Source: an uncultured Ectothiorhodospiraceae bacterium (GTDB lineage Bacteria; Pseudomonadota; Gammaproteobacteria; S012-40). From it: a DNA stretch of 64,000 nucleotides. The DNA lies in contig CALZJE010000012.1 in assembly GCA_945787715.1 (NCBI GenBank), positions 1 through 64,000 of the forward strand. The letters run 5' to 3'. Of this stretch, positions 42,016 to 51,906 are shown in pieces. The first letter of the stretch is position 1, and each line of letters begins with the position of its first letter. The notes beneath the pieces were generated by a model. It was not told the DNA's origin, did not search any database, and worked only from the letters and a program-made list of their open reading frames with translations. The position numbers and the translations under genes are program-made.

Positions 42016-42514
42016 ATGTCTAACCCCCTAAAAATTAGCGGCCAACCCGCTCTCTCATTCGCTATTGGCCCGATTAGCAAATATTAAAATTAATAATCTA
42101 GATGTTCTGAAAAGACTGAACAACTTCAAAAACTTATCGTGAATCTGCACAACCTGGTTTTTATTTAACCATTTAGTCGGCAACCATGAATTAATTAACA
42201 CTCCCCTCCACTACTTTTTGCAATTGTGATCAAAAAACCCTTTTCCAAATCGTTAATCAAGCTCATCACTACCACAAGCATCAAGAAGAAGTACTTCGTT
42301 AGCAATTCACGCTGCTCTCCCTGTATTGATGTTTATAAGTATATGTATATACAAAAAGGTTTTCATTTCGTAATTATACGTATTCGGGGATAATAGAAAT
42401 TCTCGGAAGGGAAACAACAGAATACATTTATTCTAAGTGAGTTTCGGTTATCGTGAATGCAGGGATGTATTTACAATGCATTTTGAACAGCCAAACACAA
42501 TACAAAGGTTACAA

Positions 42515-43129
42515 ATGACTAAACAGGCAACCGTACATATTGTTGATGATGATGAAGCGATGCGAAAATCGTTGAAGCTCTTAATGAAGTCGATAGACCT
42601 ACATGCTGAAACTTACCATTCCGCAGAAGATTTTTTGGAAAACTTTCAGGCTTCGACGCCCTCTTGTGTTTTGATGGATGTAAGAATGCCTGGCATGCAA
42701 GGTCTGGATTTATTAGCCCTTTTGCCAATAAAAAATATCAATGTGCCTGTCGTAATAATGACCGGCCATGGCGACATACCATCGGCAGTAAAAGCCATAA
42801 AAGCAGGCGCCGTTGACTTTGTCGAAAAGCCTTTTGATCAAGAAGCACTAACCAACACTATTAAAAAATGTATTCAAACCAGTACAGTTCGAAGCAAATC
42901 AGATACACAACAAATTTATAGTGAAAAACTTGCTTTGTTGAGCCGCAGAGAAACCGAAGTTCTTGATAGACTGGTTAAGGGAAAAATTAATAAAGTCATT
43001 GCAGCTGATCTTAATATTAGCGTTCGAACGGTAGAAGCTCATCGCGCGAATATAATGACAAAATTCGACGCCAATTCTTTATCTGACTTGGTAAAAATCA
43101 GTATATATTCACAGATTTATAAAGCCTAA
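42515..43129 (+). CDS. FixJ-type LuxR-family response regulator
   Basis: VHIVDDDEAMRKSLKLLM, CVLMDVRMPGMQGLDLL, VDFVEKPFD, HTH LSRRETEVLDRLVKGKINKVIAADLNISVRTVEAHRANIMTKF. ATG at 42515 preferred. Confidence 0.93.
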   Translation: MTKQATVHIVDDDEAMRKSLKLLMKSIDLHAETYHSAEDFLENFQASTPSCVLMDVRMPGMQGLDLLALLPIKNINVPVVIMTGHGDIPSAVKAIKAGAVDFVEKPFDQEALTNTIKKCIQTSTVRSKSDTQQIYSEKLALLSRRETEVLDRLVKGKINKVIAADLNISVRTVEAHRANIMTKFDANSLSDLVKISIYSQIYKA

Positions 43130-43256
43130 GGGCTTGTTGGACTTAGGTGTTAAGTCTCAACCGTTATTGACATATCAATCATTTTTTACATTTGCTATAA
43201 TTTCTCTTCAAATTAACACACAAAACAATCCTATAACAACATAGCTAGATTCCCTC

Positions 43257-45857
43257 ATGCGATTTTTAAAAAGAACATTCAAATTTCTTGTATTACTATT
43301 TATCCTAATTATTGTTGCGCTGCCTTATGCCGTAAAATATGGCGCGATTCATTACCTGGAAACAGAACAAAATATTACGACAAATATTTATGATATCAGC
43401 ATCAATTTATTTACCGGTAAGATAAGCATCGAAGGTCTTCATCTTTATGGCGAGCAAGTAGGTGCGCTGCATTTAGGTGAATTTATGGTTGATATGAGTT
43501 TAACTGAAATATTCAAAAAGAATATTTTAGTAGAATCTATCCTCATAACAGATTTCACGAGCAATGTCTCTGAACTGGAGAATGCATGGAATGTTGGCGG
43601 GATAACTATTCCCCTTGGTGCCGAACAAGAAAAAGAGCCCGAGAAAGAACAAGAGGCATCCAAAGCATTCGACTGGGGTTATGGCGTACAATCAATATCA
43701 TTTTTAAATGTTAATGTAGACGTTTCCAGCCAATACACTGATAGTAGTTTTTCTATCATTAAGCTTGAGGTGGATAATGTATTATCCTGGCACCCTGGCA
43801 GAACCTCACTGTTAGCGCTGGATATGAATATCAATGGTGATACTTTTCATATCATTGGCGATGCTTCCCCTTTTGTTGATGAGCCATTAATCAAAACCAG
43901 AGTGAAAATTAATGACATACAATTAAGACCATTTTTAAAATCCGTAAAAGATTTACCTTTTAATGAAGTAAACGTGGCTTTATTTTCTGATTTTGAATTA
44001 GAAATAGCTTCAAGAGCCGATCGCATACAACTTGGCATCAATGGCGATTATGGCTTGAGAGATATTTATTTAAGTGATGATGCACGTGAGATTAAGCTGG
44101 GTAAATTAATGTGGAATGGAGAGCAAACCGTTACCTTACCTAAAAAAGGGGCCAAAATGATTAGTCTTGATGGGTCCGTTTTCCTGAAGAATATAGATAT
44201 AATAGATTCAATCAATAATGCTCGAGTTCTACAAAACGAAGTCGCCTTAGTCGGTACCTATGATATAAAACTTGATGAAGAATCTGAAAAGCCCGGTGTA
44301 GCTGCCAGTGCAGCACTGACTATCGGTGAATTAAATATAGATACGTTGGACGATAAAATCAAGCTAGCAGCATTCGACAACTGGGTAATCAATACAATAA
44401 AAGTTAATAGTATTGATGATGTCGTTATCAATACTTCTGAGATAAACAACCTGGTTGTTCTAAAAGATATTGGCAATAAAAAATTACCCGCAGTCGCTGG
44501 ACTCGAAAAATTTATTATCAATGACATTAAGTATCAACCGAATATGGTTGAAATTGAAAAAATAGAGCTTCGCCACTTAAACGCCGATGTCAGGCTGGAT
44601 AAACAAGGAAACATCCCCGCTTTATCAACTGCTTATCCTAAAAAACCTGAACCTGAATCCAATGCAAATGATAAGCTCGAAGCAAAGACTGTCACACAAG
44701 AAGCACCTACGACAGAGTCAGAACCAGAAAAAGAGAAAATTGCGCTAGTAGTCAATAAAATCCTCATAAACTCCAACAGCAATATCCGTTTTATTGATAA
44801 CTCGGTGACACCGGTATTTGATACCAAATTACACGATTTAACATTATCAATTACCGACATCAATTCCAGCAAACCTGATAAACCTGCCCATATCGATTTT
44901 AAAGCAAACATCGATGAGTATGGTAAATTTTCCCTTAAAGGTAATGCTCATCCTTTTACCGAAAAAGTTAATGCCAAGCTTGTTGCTGATTTAGACTCCT
45001 TAGAGCTCGTACCTTTATCATCGTATGCTGGCAAGTTTGCTGGAATTAACATCAAGCGCGGAACTTTGGACCTCGATGCAGACATCAATGCAAAAGACGA
45101 TATATTAGATGTAAAAAACATTTTCCACATGAATCAACTTAATGTTGAATCTGATGAGAGCGAAGTCGCTGACAATATTTTTAAAGACATGCCCATGCCA
45201 CTAGACTTAACATTAGATGTGCTGCGGGATAAAAACAATATTATTACATTAGAAATTCCCGTCACTGGCAATATCAATGATCCTGATTTTAGTTTGCAAG
45301 ATGTGTACAACACTGCCATGGTCAAAGCTATGAAGTATGCGGCTACACATTATTTAATGCAGGCTGTTCAGCCTTTAGGCTTAATTCTCACAGCAGGAGA
45401 ACTGATTGGCAAAGCCACTGCACCAAAATTTGACCCATTAATATTCAAAGAAGGCTCTAGTGAGATTTCCGATACCAATAAGAAACACATTAAAAATCTC
45501 GCAAAAATCTTGCAGGAAAAAGACAAACTAAGGTTCACCATTTGTGGTACAGCAACCGAATCAGATTGGAAGGCTATTCAGGCTAGTAAAACTGAAACTA
45601 ATGCTGAAAAAACCGCAGATACAAAAGAAGTTGACACAGAAAAAACTGCGAAAACAGAGCCTGGCAAAGATACAAAAGTAGAGAATAATCGCACTCAGAT
45701 CTTATTAAAACTGGCAAATGAACGTACGAAACTAGTTAAAAAAGAATTTGTAGATACTCATAAAATTGACCCGAAACGTTTATTTTCCTGTAATGGTAAA
45801 ATTACCAAAGACAAAGAAGATAAGATTGCTTCGCCAGCCGTTGAGATTACGTTGTAA
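43257..45857 (+). CDS. DUF748-type AsmA-like protein
   Basis: 866 aa; N-terminal TM, AsmA-like repeats (LVADLDSLELVPLSSYAGKFAGINIKRGTLDLDADI), OmpA-like tail FKEGSSEISDTNKKHIKNLAKIL. Confidence 0.85.
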   Translation: MRFLKRTFKFLVLLFILIIVALPYAVKYGAIHYLETEQNITTNIYDISINLFTGKISIEGLHLYGEQVGALHLGEFMVDMSLTEIFKKNILVESILITDFTSNVSELENAWNVGGITIPLGAEQEKEPEKEQEASKAFDWGYGVQSISFLNVNVDVSSQYTDSSFSIIKLEVDNVLSWHPGRTSLLALDMNINGDTFHIIGDASPFVDEPLIKTRVKINDIQLRPFLKSVKDLPFNEVNVALFSDFELEIASRADRIQLGINGDYGLRDIYLSDDAREIKLGKLMWNGEQTVTLPKKGAKMISLDGSVFLKNIDIIDSINNARVLQNEVALVGTYDIKLDEESEKPGVAASAALTIGELNIDTLDDKIKLAAFDNWVINTIKVNSIDDVVINTSEINNLVVLKDIGNKKLPAVAGLEKFIINDIKYQPNMVEIEKIELRHLNADVRLDKQGNIPALSTAYPKKPEPESNANDKLEAKTVTQEAPTTESEPEKEKIALVVNKILINSNSNIRFIDNSVTPVFDTKLHDLTLSITDINSSKPDKPAHIDFKANIDEYGKFSLKGNAHPFTEKVNAKLVADLDSLELVPLSSYAGKFAGINIKRGTLDLDADINAKDDILDVKNIFHMNQLNVESDESEVADNIFKDMPMPLDLTLDVLRDKNNIITLEIPVTGNINDPDFSLQDVYNTAMVKAMKYAATHYLMQAVQPLGLILTAGELIGKATAPKFDPLIFKEGSSEISDTNKKHIKNLAKILQEKDKLRFTICGTATESDWKAIQASKTETNAEKTADTKEVDTEKTAKTEPGKDTKVENNRTQILLKLANERTKLVKKEFVDTHKIDPKRLFSCNGKITKDKEDKIASPAVEITL

Positions 45858-45901
45858 ATACCAACTCCAACGTTTCAAAATATACTCGTATCAATTCGTA
45901 G

Positions 45902-45953
45902 CCCGGATGTAGCGCAGCGGAATCCGGGAGGTTAGTCTATTATCCTCCCGGAT
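45902..45953. repeat. REP-like palindromic element with alternative hairpins
   Basis: CCCGGAT(45902-45908) can pair with ATCCGGG; ATCCGGGAGG(45922-45931) pairs perfectly with CCTCCCGGAT(45944-45953). Confidence 0.75.
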
Positions 45954-45993
45954 ATTGTTTCGCCCATAAGGAAGTGCCCTTAAGGTATATTCG

Positions 45994-46081
45994 TGGATCA
46001 ACTGCTTTTTCTAGGTTTAACTTCGCTTTCCATTTTTCGCTCCTTTTCTACCGACACCCAATCAAAGTCGCTAAAAATACT
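45994..46081 (-). pseudogene. Remnant of an RND efflux gene 3' end (paralogue of the 52016-55153 gene)
   Basis: 88 bp with 5 mismatches to 52012-52099. Minus-strand frame preserved: SIFSDFDWVSVEKERKMESEVKPRKSS* vs SIFSDFGWVSVEKERKMENEVKPRTSS*. Confidence 0.85.
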
Positions 46082-46415
46082 AAAATTTGTAACACACAGC
46101 TACAGCACTATTATTATATTCACCCTATATCAAATCTAGAAAATAGAGTTGTAACCATCTACTTTAAAATATCGGTAAAAATCGACAAAATTTGGAGATA
46201 ACATCCTCTTTTTAGTTGCGATCCACTTCAGGTTCTTCCGTTTTTCTCCGTTAAAGTCCACATGAAAATATCAATAGTACCCATTAAATATAAATGGCTT
46301 TAATATCAGCAAAACACACAGATAGCTTCTGGATACATGATGCAAAATTATCCATTGCAATGGATAGATGATTGAACAAGGTAATGACTCAGCCCAAAGG
46401 TTATTTTAGAAAAAA

Positions 46416-47426
46416 ATGAGCCGATTAATATCCCTAGCTCCATTTAGCTACCGACAAAAGTTTGCAGCCGGCTTACAAGCAGCCCTTATATTAATAGCAT
46501 TACTATATGGCATAAGCTTCAGTAACCTAGCCGTCGCAGCAAAATGCTTGTATGTATCCTCCTATCATTCGGGTTATGAATGGAATGACGGTATAGAAAA
46601 AGGCATTGACAAAGGTTTGGACAATCAATGTACGATTGACAAATTCTATATGGATACCAAACGAAATCCAGATGTGGAATTCGCAAAAAAAATGGCATTG
46701 GCAGCAAAAAAACATATTGAAGAAACCAAACCAGATGTTGTTATCGCCTGTGACGATAATGCATCCAGATATTTGGTTATGCCTTATTTTAAAGACGCAG
46801 ACCTACCTATCGTTTTTTGCGGACTAAACTGGACGGTATCCGAATATAAATACCCCTATACAAACACAACAGGCATGGTTGAAGTGGTACCAATCCGCCC
46901 TCTGTTGGATGTAGTAAAGAATGTTGTTAAATCTATTAAAAATGGCGTTTATTTATCCCCGGATGTGCATACTGAGCATAAAGATTTTTTACGCTATAAA
47001 AAAATATATGCTGAGCACAATATCTCGCTAGAAGGCGTGTTTGTATCAAAACTCGCCGACTGGAAAAAAGCTTATCTTGACGCTCAAAAATCGGATCTTA
47101 TTGTTTTAGGAAATAACGCGGGCATTAATGACTGGAACATTGAAGAAGTGACCAGGTATGCAGAGCAACATGCAACCACTTTTTCAGTCACGAACTATGA
47201 TTGGATGATGCCATATACCATGTTTGCAATGACAAAAATCCCGGAAGAGCAAGGTGAATGGGCTGCTGAAATCGCAATAAGTATTCTTAATGGTCAACGC
47301 CCGGCAGATATTCCAATTGTGGTTAATCGAAAATGGAATATCTTTGCGAACCCCAATCTACTTAAAAGTGCAAATATAAAACTTTCACCACATCTATTAC
47401 AGAATGCTACAAAAGTTGGAAACTAG
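46416..47426 (+). CDS. ABC-transporter-type periplasmic substrate-binding protein
   Basis: Signal/TM N-terminus; CLYVSSYHSGYEWNDGIEKGIDKGL...FYMDTKRNPDVEFAKKMALAAKKHIEETKPDVVIACDDNASRYLVMPYFKDADLPIVFCGLNW. No permease or ATPase gene nearby. Confidence 0.8.
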   Translation: MSRLISLAPFSYRQKFAAGLQAALILIALLYGISFSNLAVAAKCLYVSSYHSGYEWNDGIEKGIDKGLDNQCTIDKFYMDTKRNPDVEFAKKMALAAKKHIEETKPDVVIACDDNASRYLVMPYFKDADLPIVFCGLNWTVSEYKYPYTNTTGMVEVVPIRPLLDVVKNVVKSIKNGVYLSPDVHTEHKDFLRYKKIYAEHNISLEGVFVSKLADWKKAYLDAQKSDLIVLGNNAGINDWNIEEVTRYAEQHATTFSVTNYDWMMPYTMFAMTKIPEEQGEWAAEIAISILNGQRPADIPIVVNRKWNIFANPNLLKSANIKLSPHLLQNATKVGN

Positions 47427-47428
47427 CA

Positions 47429-50400
47429 TTGCTTCAAAAACTGTCACAAATATTCTTTAACATCCAATTTTTATCGCTGATCTCTGGCATAATTATTACC
47501 ATGTCGCTTGTGACATTTTCACTGAATGACAGCATAGATTCTGCAAAACAAAATTTTATTGAAAACACTCACCGCATACATGATTCAATATTACAACGAA
47601 TTAATGCTTCCGATGAAATAATAAATAGCTTGTCTGCACTATTTAACACCATTACCTATGTAGATGCTGACCAATTCCGCCTATTTGCTGAAGACTCTTT
47701 AAGCCGACATCCCTATGTACAATCCGTTGCCTATATGCCTCTTATCTCTGCTAATTATCGAAAGGAGTTTGAGGAAGAGATGCATGAAAATGGCTATGTT
47801 ACTTTTTCAATTAAAGAGCAAGTAAACAACCGTTATACAGTTGCAGAAAATCGATCAATATATTTTCCAAGTCTATTTCTTGAACCTTTAAACGCCACTA
47901 CTGCGCGACAACTCGGGTTTGATGTTCTCTCGGATAGTCAATTCGAAGATGCGATTCTCTATGCCATTGACTCAGCAGATGCTGTCGCCTCAATAGCTAA
48001 TCTGGCTGAGAACCGTGACGGCAACTACATAATATTTAAAGCACTTTATACAGGTAAAGCCATACCAAATAAAATAATCGAGCGTCGGCAGATGGTTAAT
48101 GGTCTTATTTCTATTCATATGGATATGAATAGTATTGTAAATGAACTAGACAATCCTGGTAAACTCGATATAGCTGTTGAACTCATTCCCGGCACCATTT
48201 CCAATAATAGTTCGATGTACAGATTAGTGAACCAAAGAGCTTCAGAACAGAGCAATACATCATCATACATAAATGAAACATTCAATAAAACCCTGGAAAT
48301 CCACCTAAAGGGCTACGATCTAACACTTAAGACCAATAAGACATTCAACTGGCAGGATATGAATCATAGTTCAATTGCCTCTTCATTTATCATAGGTATC
48401 ACTCTAACATTACTACTAATGCTCATTGCCCGTCGCACCCAAGGTGCTGCAACTGAAAAGCTTCTACGCTATAGTGAATTGCGCTTGCGTAAGTGGAACA
48501 GTGCGATAACCAAACTGGCAAAAAGCAAATTGCTCTCTAATGAAAATCTACTTCCTTCAATCCAGGAAATATTAAAAACTGCTGCGGACAATATGAATGT
48601 ATCACGCACAAGTGTTTGGCTTTATTCAGACGATAAATCTAGTATGCAGTGTATTGACCTTTATGAAGCAGCCTTGGATCAACATTCCGAAGGATTAATC
48701 CTTAATGCAACGGATTATCCAACGTACTTCACCGCACTTGAAGAGGGACGAGTTATTAATGCCGCTGACGCTTTTATGCATCCTGAAATCAACGACATTA
48801 AAAATAATTATCTCATTCCTAACGATATAAAATCACTGTTGAATTCACCTATCCGAATAGAAGGTGAAATGGTTGGCATACTATGCTTTGAAAATACAAA
48901 AATCATGCGCAACTGGGCTCCAGACGAGCAAAATTTTTCAGCATCGATGGCCGATATGGTGGCCATGGCGATTCAAGTCTCCAAACGTAAAAAAATAGAA
49001 CATGAACTTCGCGAGGCTCATGACAAAGCACTCGTTGCCGAGCAAACCATGTCTAATTTCCTAGCAAATATGAGCCATGAAATTCGCACACCATTAACAG
49101 CCATCATCGGTTTTTCGGAATCTTTGCTCGACAGAAAAATAACGAAAAGTGATCGCCTCGATGCGACGAATACAATTATTAGGAGTGGCAAGCATTTACT
49201 GAGAATCATCAACGACATCCTCGATATATCAAAAATTGAAGCAAACAAACTTAGTATTGAGAACTTACAAGTCTCACCTTTTGAGTTATTGTCCGATGTT
49301 GAAGCTCTGGCACGATTACAAGCCGAAAGCAAAGGAATAGCATTTGAGCTGCAGTTTGAATATCCGCTCCCAAGTCAAATTATTACAGATCCCGTTCGTT
49401 TGAAACAGATTCTGATTAATCTATGTAATAATTCAATCAAATTTACAGACAACGGAAAAGTCATTGTTCATACGAGCTGTGATAGCGAGTTGCAGCAAAT
49501 GAAATTTGAAGTCATAGACTCGGGCATTGGACTTACCCTGGAGCAAAAAGGGAAATTATTCCAACCTTTTTCACAAGCGGATAATTCAACAACTCGAAAA
49601 TACGGAGGAACTGGCCTGGGATTGTATCTCACAAAACAACTTTCAGAAATGTTAGGCGGCACAATTACCGTTGAAAGTGAATATGGCAAAGGAAGCAATT
49701 TTACAACAACAATCTCTACCGGGGTTTTGGCAGCAGATAATTTTGTCAATGAAAAACCAAAACCCGTTAGCTTGGAAAATCTGCCAGCCCCCCCTGAAAT
49801 CTCAGTTTCAGGCCATATACTGTTAGCAGAGGATAATATTGACAACCAGAAATTAGTCTCTATATATTTGAAAAAAATGGGGGCTACTGTAACTATAGCA
49901 GAGAACGGGCAACAAGCGATGGATCTTGCACTATCCAAACATTACGATTTAGTCTTGATGGATATGCAAATGCCAGTGTTAGATGGTTTGAAAGCTACAG
50001 AGATATTATGTAAAAAAGGATACACCACACCTATCATTGCTTTAACCGCAAACACTCAGAAAGAAGACAAGGACAAATGCTATAAAGCGGGCTGTAGTGA
50101 TTTTCTCAACAAACCCATCATTCAAAAACAGTTCAATTCCATAATTCAAAAATATCTTAAACCCGGTGAGGAGCTAGCTACTTCATTGGAGCCGATTAAG
50201 TCAACATTACTAAATCAACAGCCTGATCTGGAAGAACTTGTTGCAAGATTCACCTGTGAGCTCCCAAACTCTCTTAGCAATCTGCGGCAGGCATATGATG
50301 AAAAAGACTGGGAGTCACTAAATGCTCAGGTACACAGCTTAAAAGGAACTGGTGGGAATTTTGGCTATCCGGAAATTACAGAGCTAACGAATAAAATCGA

Positions 50401-50506
50401 GTCAGAAGCCGCCTTGCATAACTCTATAGAAATTGAGAAACTATTGGACGAGCTGGATATAGTTGCGGAGAGAATGGCTATGTCATTTTCAAAAAAGACT
50501 GCTTAG
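47429..50506 (+). CDS. CHASE-GAF hybrid sensor histidine kinase with REC and HPt domains
   Basis: CHASE-like periplasmic region flanked by TMs; GAF-like segment; NFLANMSHEIRTPLTAIIGF; NLCNNSIKFTDNG; DLVLMDMQMPVLDG; HSLKGTGGNFGYPE. TTG start 2 nt after the upstream stop. Confidence 0.93.
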   Translation: MLQKLSQIFFNIQFLSLISGIIITMSLVTFSLNDSIDSAKQNFIENTHRIHDSILQRINASDEIINSLSALFNTITYVDADQFRLFAEDSLSRHPYVQSVAYMPLISANYRKEFEEEMHENGYVTFSIKEQVNNRYTVAENRSIYFPSLFLEPLNATTARQLGFDVLSDSQFEDAILYAIDSADAVASIANLAENRDGNYIIFKALYTGKAIPNKIIERRQMVNGLISIHMDMNSIVNELDNPGKLDIAVELIPGTISNNSSMYRLVNQRASEQSNTSSYINETFNKTLEIHLKGYDLTLKTNKTFNWQDMNHSSIASSFIIGITLTLLLMLIARRTQGAATEKLLRYSELRLRKWNSAITKLAKSKLLSNENLLPSIQEILKTAADNMNVSRTSVWLYSDDKSSMQCIDLYEAALDQHSEGLILNATDYPTYFTALEEGRVINAADAFMHPEINDIKNNYLIPNDIKSLLNSPIRIEGEMVGILCFENTKIMRNWAPDEQNFSASMADMVAMAIQVSKRKKIEHELREAHDKALVAEQTMSNFLANMSHEIRTPLTAIIGFSESLLDRKITKSDRLDATNTIIRSGKHLLRIINDILDISKIEANKLSIENLQVSPFELLSDVEALARLQAESKGIAFELQFEYPLPSQIITDPVRLKQILINLCNNSIKFTDNGKVIVHTSCDSELQQMKFEVIDSGIGLTLEQKGKLFQPFSQADNSTTRKYGGTGLGLYLTKQLSEMLGGTITVESEYGKGSNFTTTISTGVLAADNFVNEKPKPVSLENLPAPPEISVSGHILLAEDNIDNQKLVSIYLKKMGATVTIAENGQQAMDLALSKHYDLVLMDMQMPVLDGLKATEILCKKGYTTPIIALTANTQKEDKDKCYKAGCSDFLNKPIIQKQFNSIIQKYLKPGEELATSLEPIKSTLLNQQPDLEELVARFTCELPNSLSNLRQAYDEKDWESLNAQVHSLKGTGGNFGYPEITELTNKIESEAALHNSIEIEKLLDELDIVAERMAMSFSKKTA

Positions 50507-50690
50507 TCGCTCAATTACAATGGGCTTCTCATTAAAACCCACATCAACAAACTTGTTAGCAATTTCTATAATCCTAGAAAAATCAGTTAGACGTGGAAAT
50601 AGAACGTAGGATATTGTTTTGAATAGCGTAGTGAAAAAAGTTGTCTTCACCTGGTTGGTGAAGCTAGATTTTTTCATATAGCTAGGCGAA

Positions 50691-50735
50691 ACAAGAGGCT
50701 GCGTTGTATTCCATGGATCAACTGCTTTTTCTAGG
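50691..50735. repeat. Short direct repeat copy C of the RND 3'-end sequence
   Basis: ACAAGAGGCTGC...CCATGGATCAACTGCTTTTTCTAGG; 22 bp TGGATCAACTGCTTTTTCTAGG identical to 45994-46015 and 1 mismatch from 52012-52033. Confidence 0.8.
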
Positions 50736-50780
50736 ATAATGTATCTCGATATGAATAGAGCAAACGGGTAGGATTCTCAT

Positions 50781-51677
50781 CTATAATAAATGAGTAACCA
50801 TGACTTGATTACCACAACCCAAGTATTCCAGGCTATCGAAACTGAGTGCCTTTGCCATCGCAATACCGCGACCATGGCTATCAAAAGCACGTTCGGCTTT
50901 CATTTCCAAGTATTGTTCCCAATCAAACCCCTTACCTTGGTCCTCTATTAAAAGTGTCAGCTTGTTATCCAAGCGCTCAAATTTGAGGGTTGCTCGTTTG
51001 CCCTTGTTCTCTGGCAAATTTAATCTACGCTCTACTTCATGCTCCCATCTACACTTCTCAATCAACTCACTCTTTTCGTCATAACTAATACCGAGATTAC
51101 CGTGCTCTACAGCATTTATCAGTAACTCCAATAATCCTAATGCAATATCGTCTGAATTATTGGTTACACTCGATAATAATGTAGCAATGTTCTTAGCTTC
51201 ATCAATAGTATGAAAGGAGAATTCGCCACGATCTAATTGGCTTATGGCTCCCTTTTTGCGAATGACTTCTTCTTCTATAAAGCGACGGCCTTGGTAGTCA
51301 CGAACAGCAGCATTAACAATAACCAACAGATGAGTTTTTTGAAGAGGTTTGGTTAGGTAGTAATAAATGCCTGCTTCTAAACCCTCCAAAACCTCACTGC
51401 TCTTGGTTTTACCGGTTTGCATTATTACCGGTAGTTTAGACATTGAAGGATGGGATTTAATGCGTTTGAGCACTTCCATTCCATTCATTTCAGGCATCAT
51501 ACGATCAAGTAACACTGCATCAAACCTATCGTATGACTGCTCAAGCATGGACCAACCCTCCAATCCATTATTAGCACAAATAACTTCATAACCTTCGTCT
51601 TTAAGGAAACTCTTGAGGAGTTCTAGGTTAAGCGGCTCATCATCCACTACTAATAATGTTGGTTTTCCTTTAACCAC
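50781..51677 (-). CDS. Response regulator with C-terminal HATPase_c_2 (anti-sigma-type) domain
   Basis: LLVVDDEPLNLELLK, AVLLDRMMPEMNGMEVL, YLTKPL; C-terminus GLLELLINAVEHGNLGISYDEK, LIEDQGKGFDWEQY, SHGRGIAMAK. Confidence 0.92.
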   Translation of the reverse strand: MVKGKPTLLVVDDEPLNLELLKSFLKDEGYEVICANNGLEGWSMLEQSYDRFDAVLLDRMMPEMNGMEVLKRIKSHPSMSKLPVIMQTGKTKSSEVLEGLEAGIYYYLTKPLQKTHLLVIVNAAVRDYQGRRFIEEEVIRKKGAISQLDRGEFSFHTIDEAKNIATLLSSVTNNSDDIALGLLELLINAVEHGNLGISYDEKSELIEKCRWEHEVERRLNLPENKGKRATLKFERLDNKLTLLIEDQGKGFDWEQYLEMKAERAFDSHGRGIAMAKALSFDSLEYLGCGNQVMVTHLL

Positions 51678-51838
51678 TGTATTGTCTCTGGCTGTCTATC
51701 ACGTTACTAGAACGGCATTGCGCTTAATAAACTTAAAAGATAGGTTATCTACGTAATGGGGAAAGTGGCGAAGATCAAGGGGACGATATTTAAATTGTTG
51801 ACAGGTCAATTCATGAAATTGAGTATTTTAGAGGAATA

Positions 51839-51906
51839 GTGCATGGCCTGCGCTATTGCATTTATGTAACTTCGGGGGTAATAATTCAATTATGCAGGCC
51901 ATGCAC
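51839..51906. repeat. Perfect 13-bp inverted repeat enclosing 42 nt
   Basis: GTGCATGGCCTGC (51839-51851) and GCAGGCCATGCAC (51894-51906), between the RND stop and the response regulator start. Confidence 0.85.

Noticed and set aside
45974-46201. 75-aa plus-strand ORF
   Set aside because: Runs antisense through the RND 3'-end remnant; explained by that repeat rather than a real gene.
46416-47426. Complete ABC importer operon
   Set aside because: Only a binding protein is present; no permease or ATPase is encoded nearby, so an importer is not claimed.
49468-49938. 156-aa minus-strand ORF
   Set aside because: Antisense shadow inside the histidine kinase ATPase/REC region.
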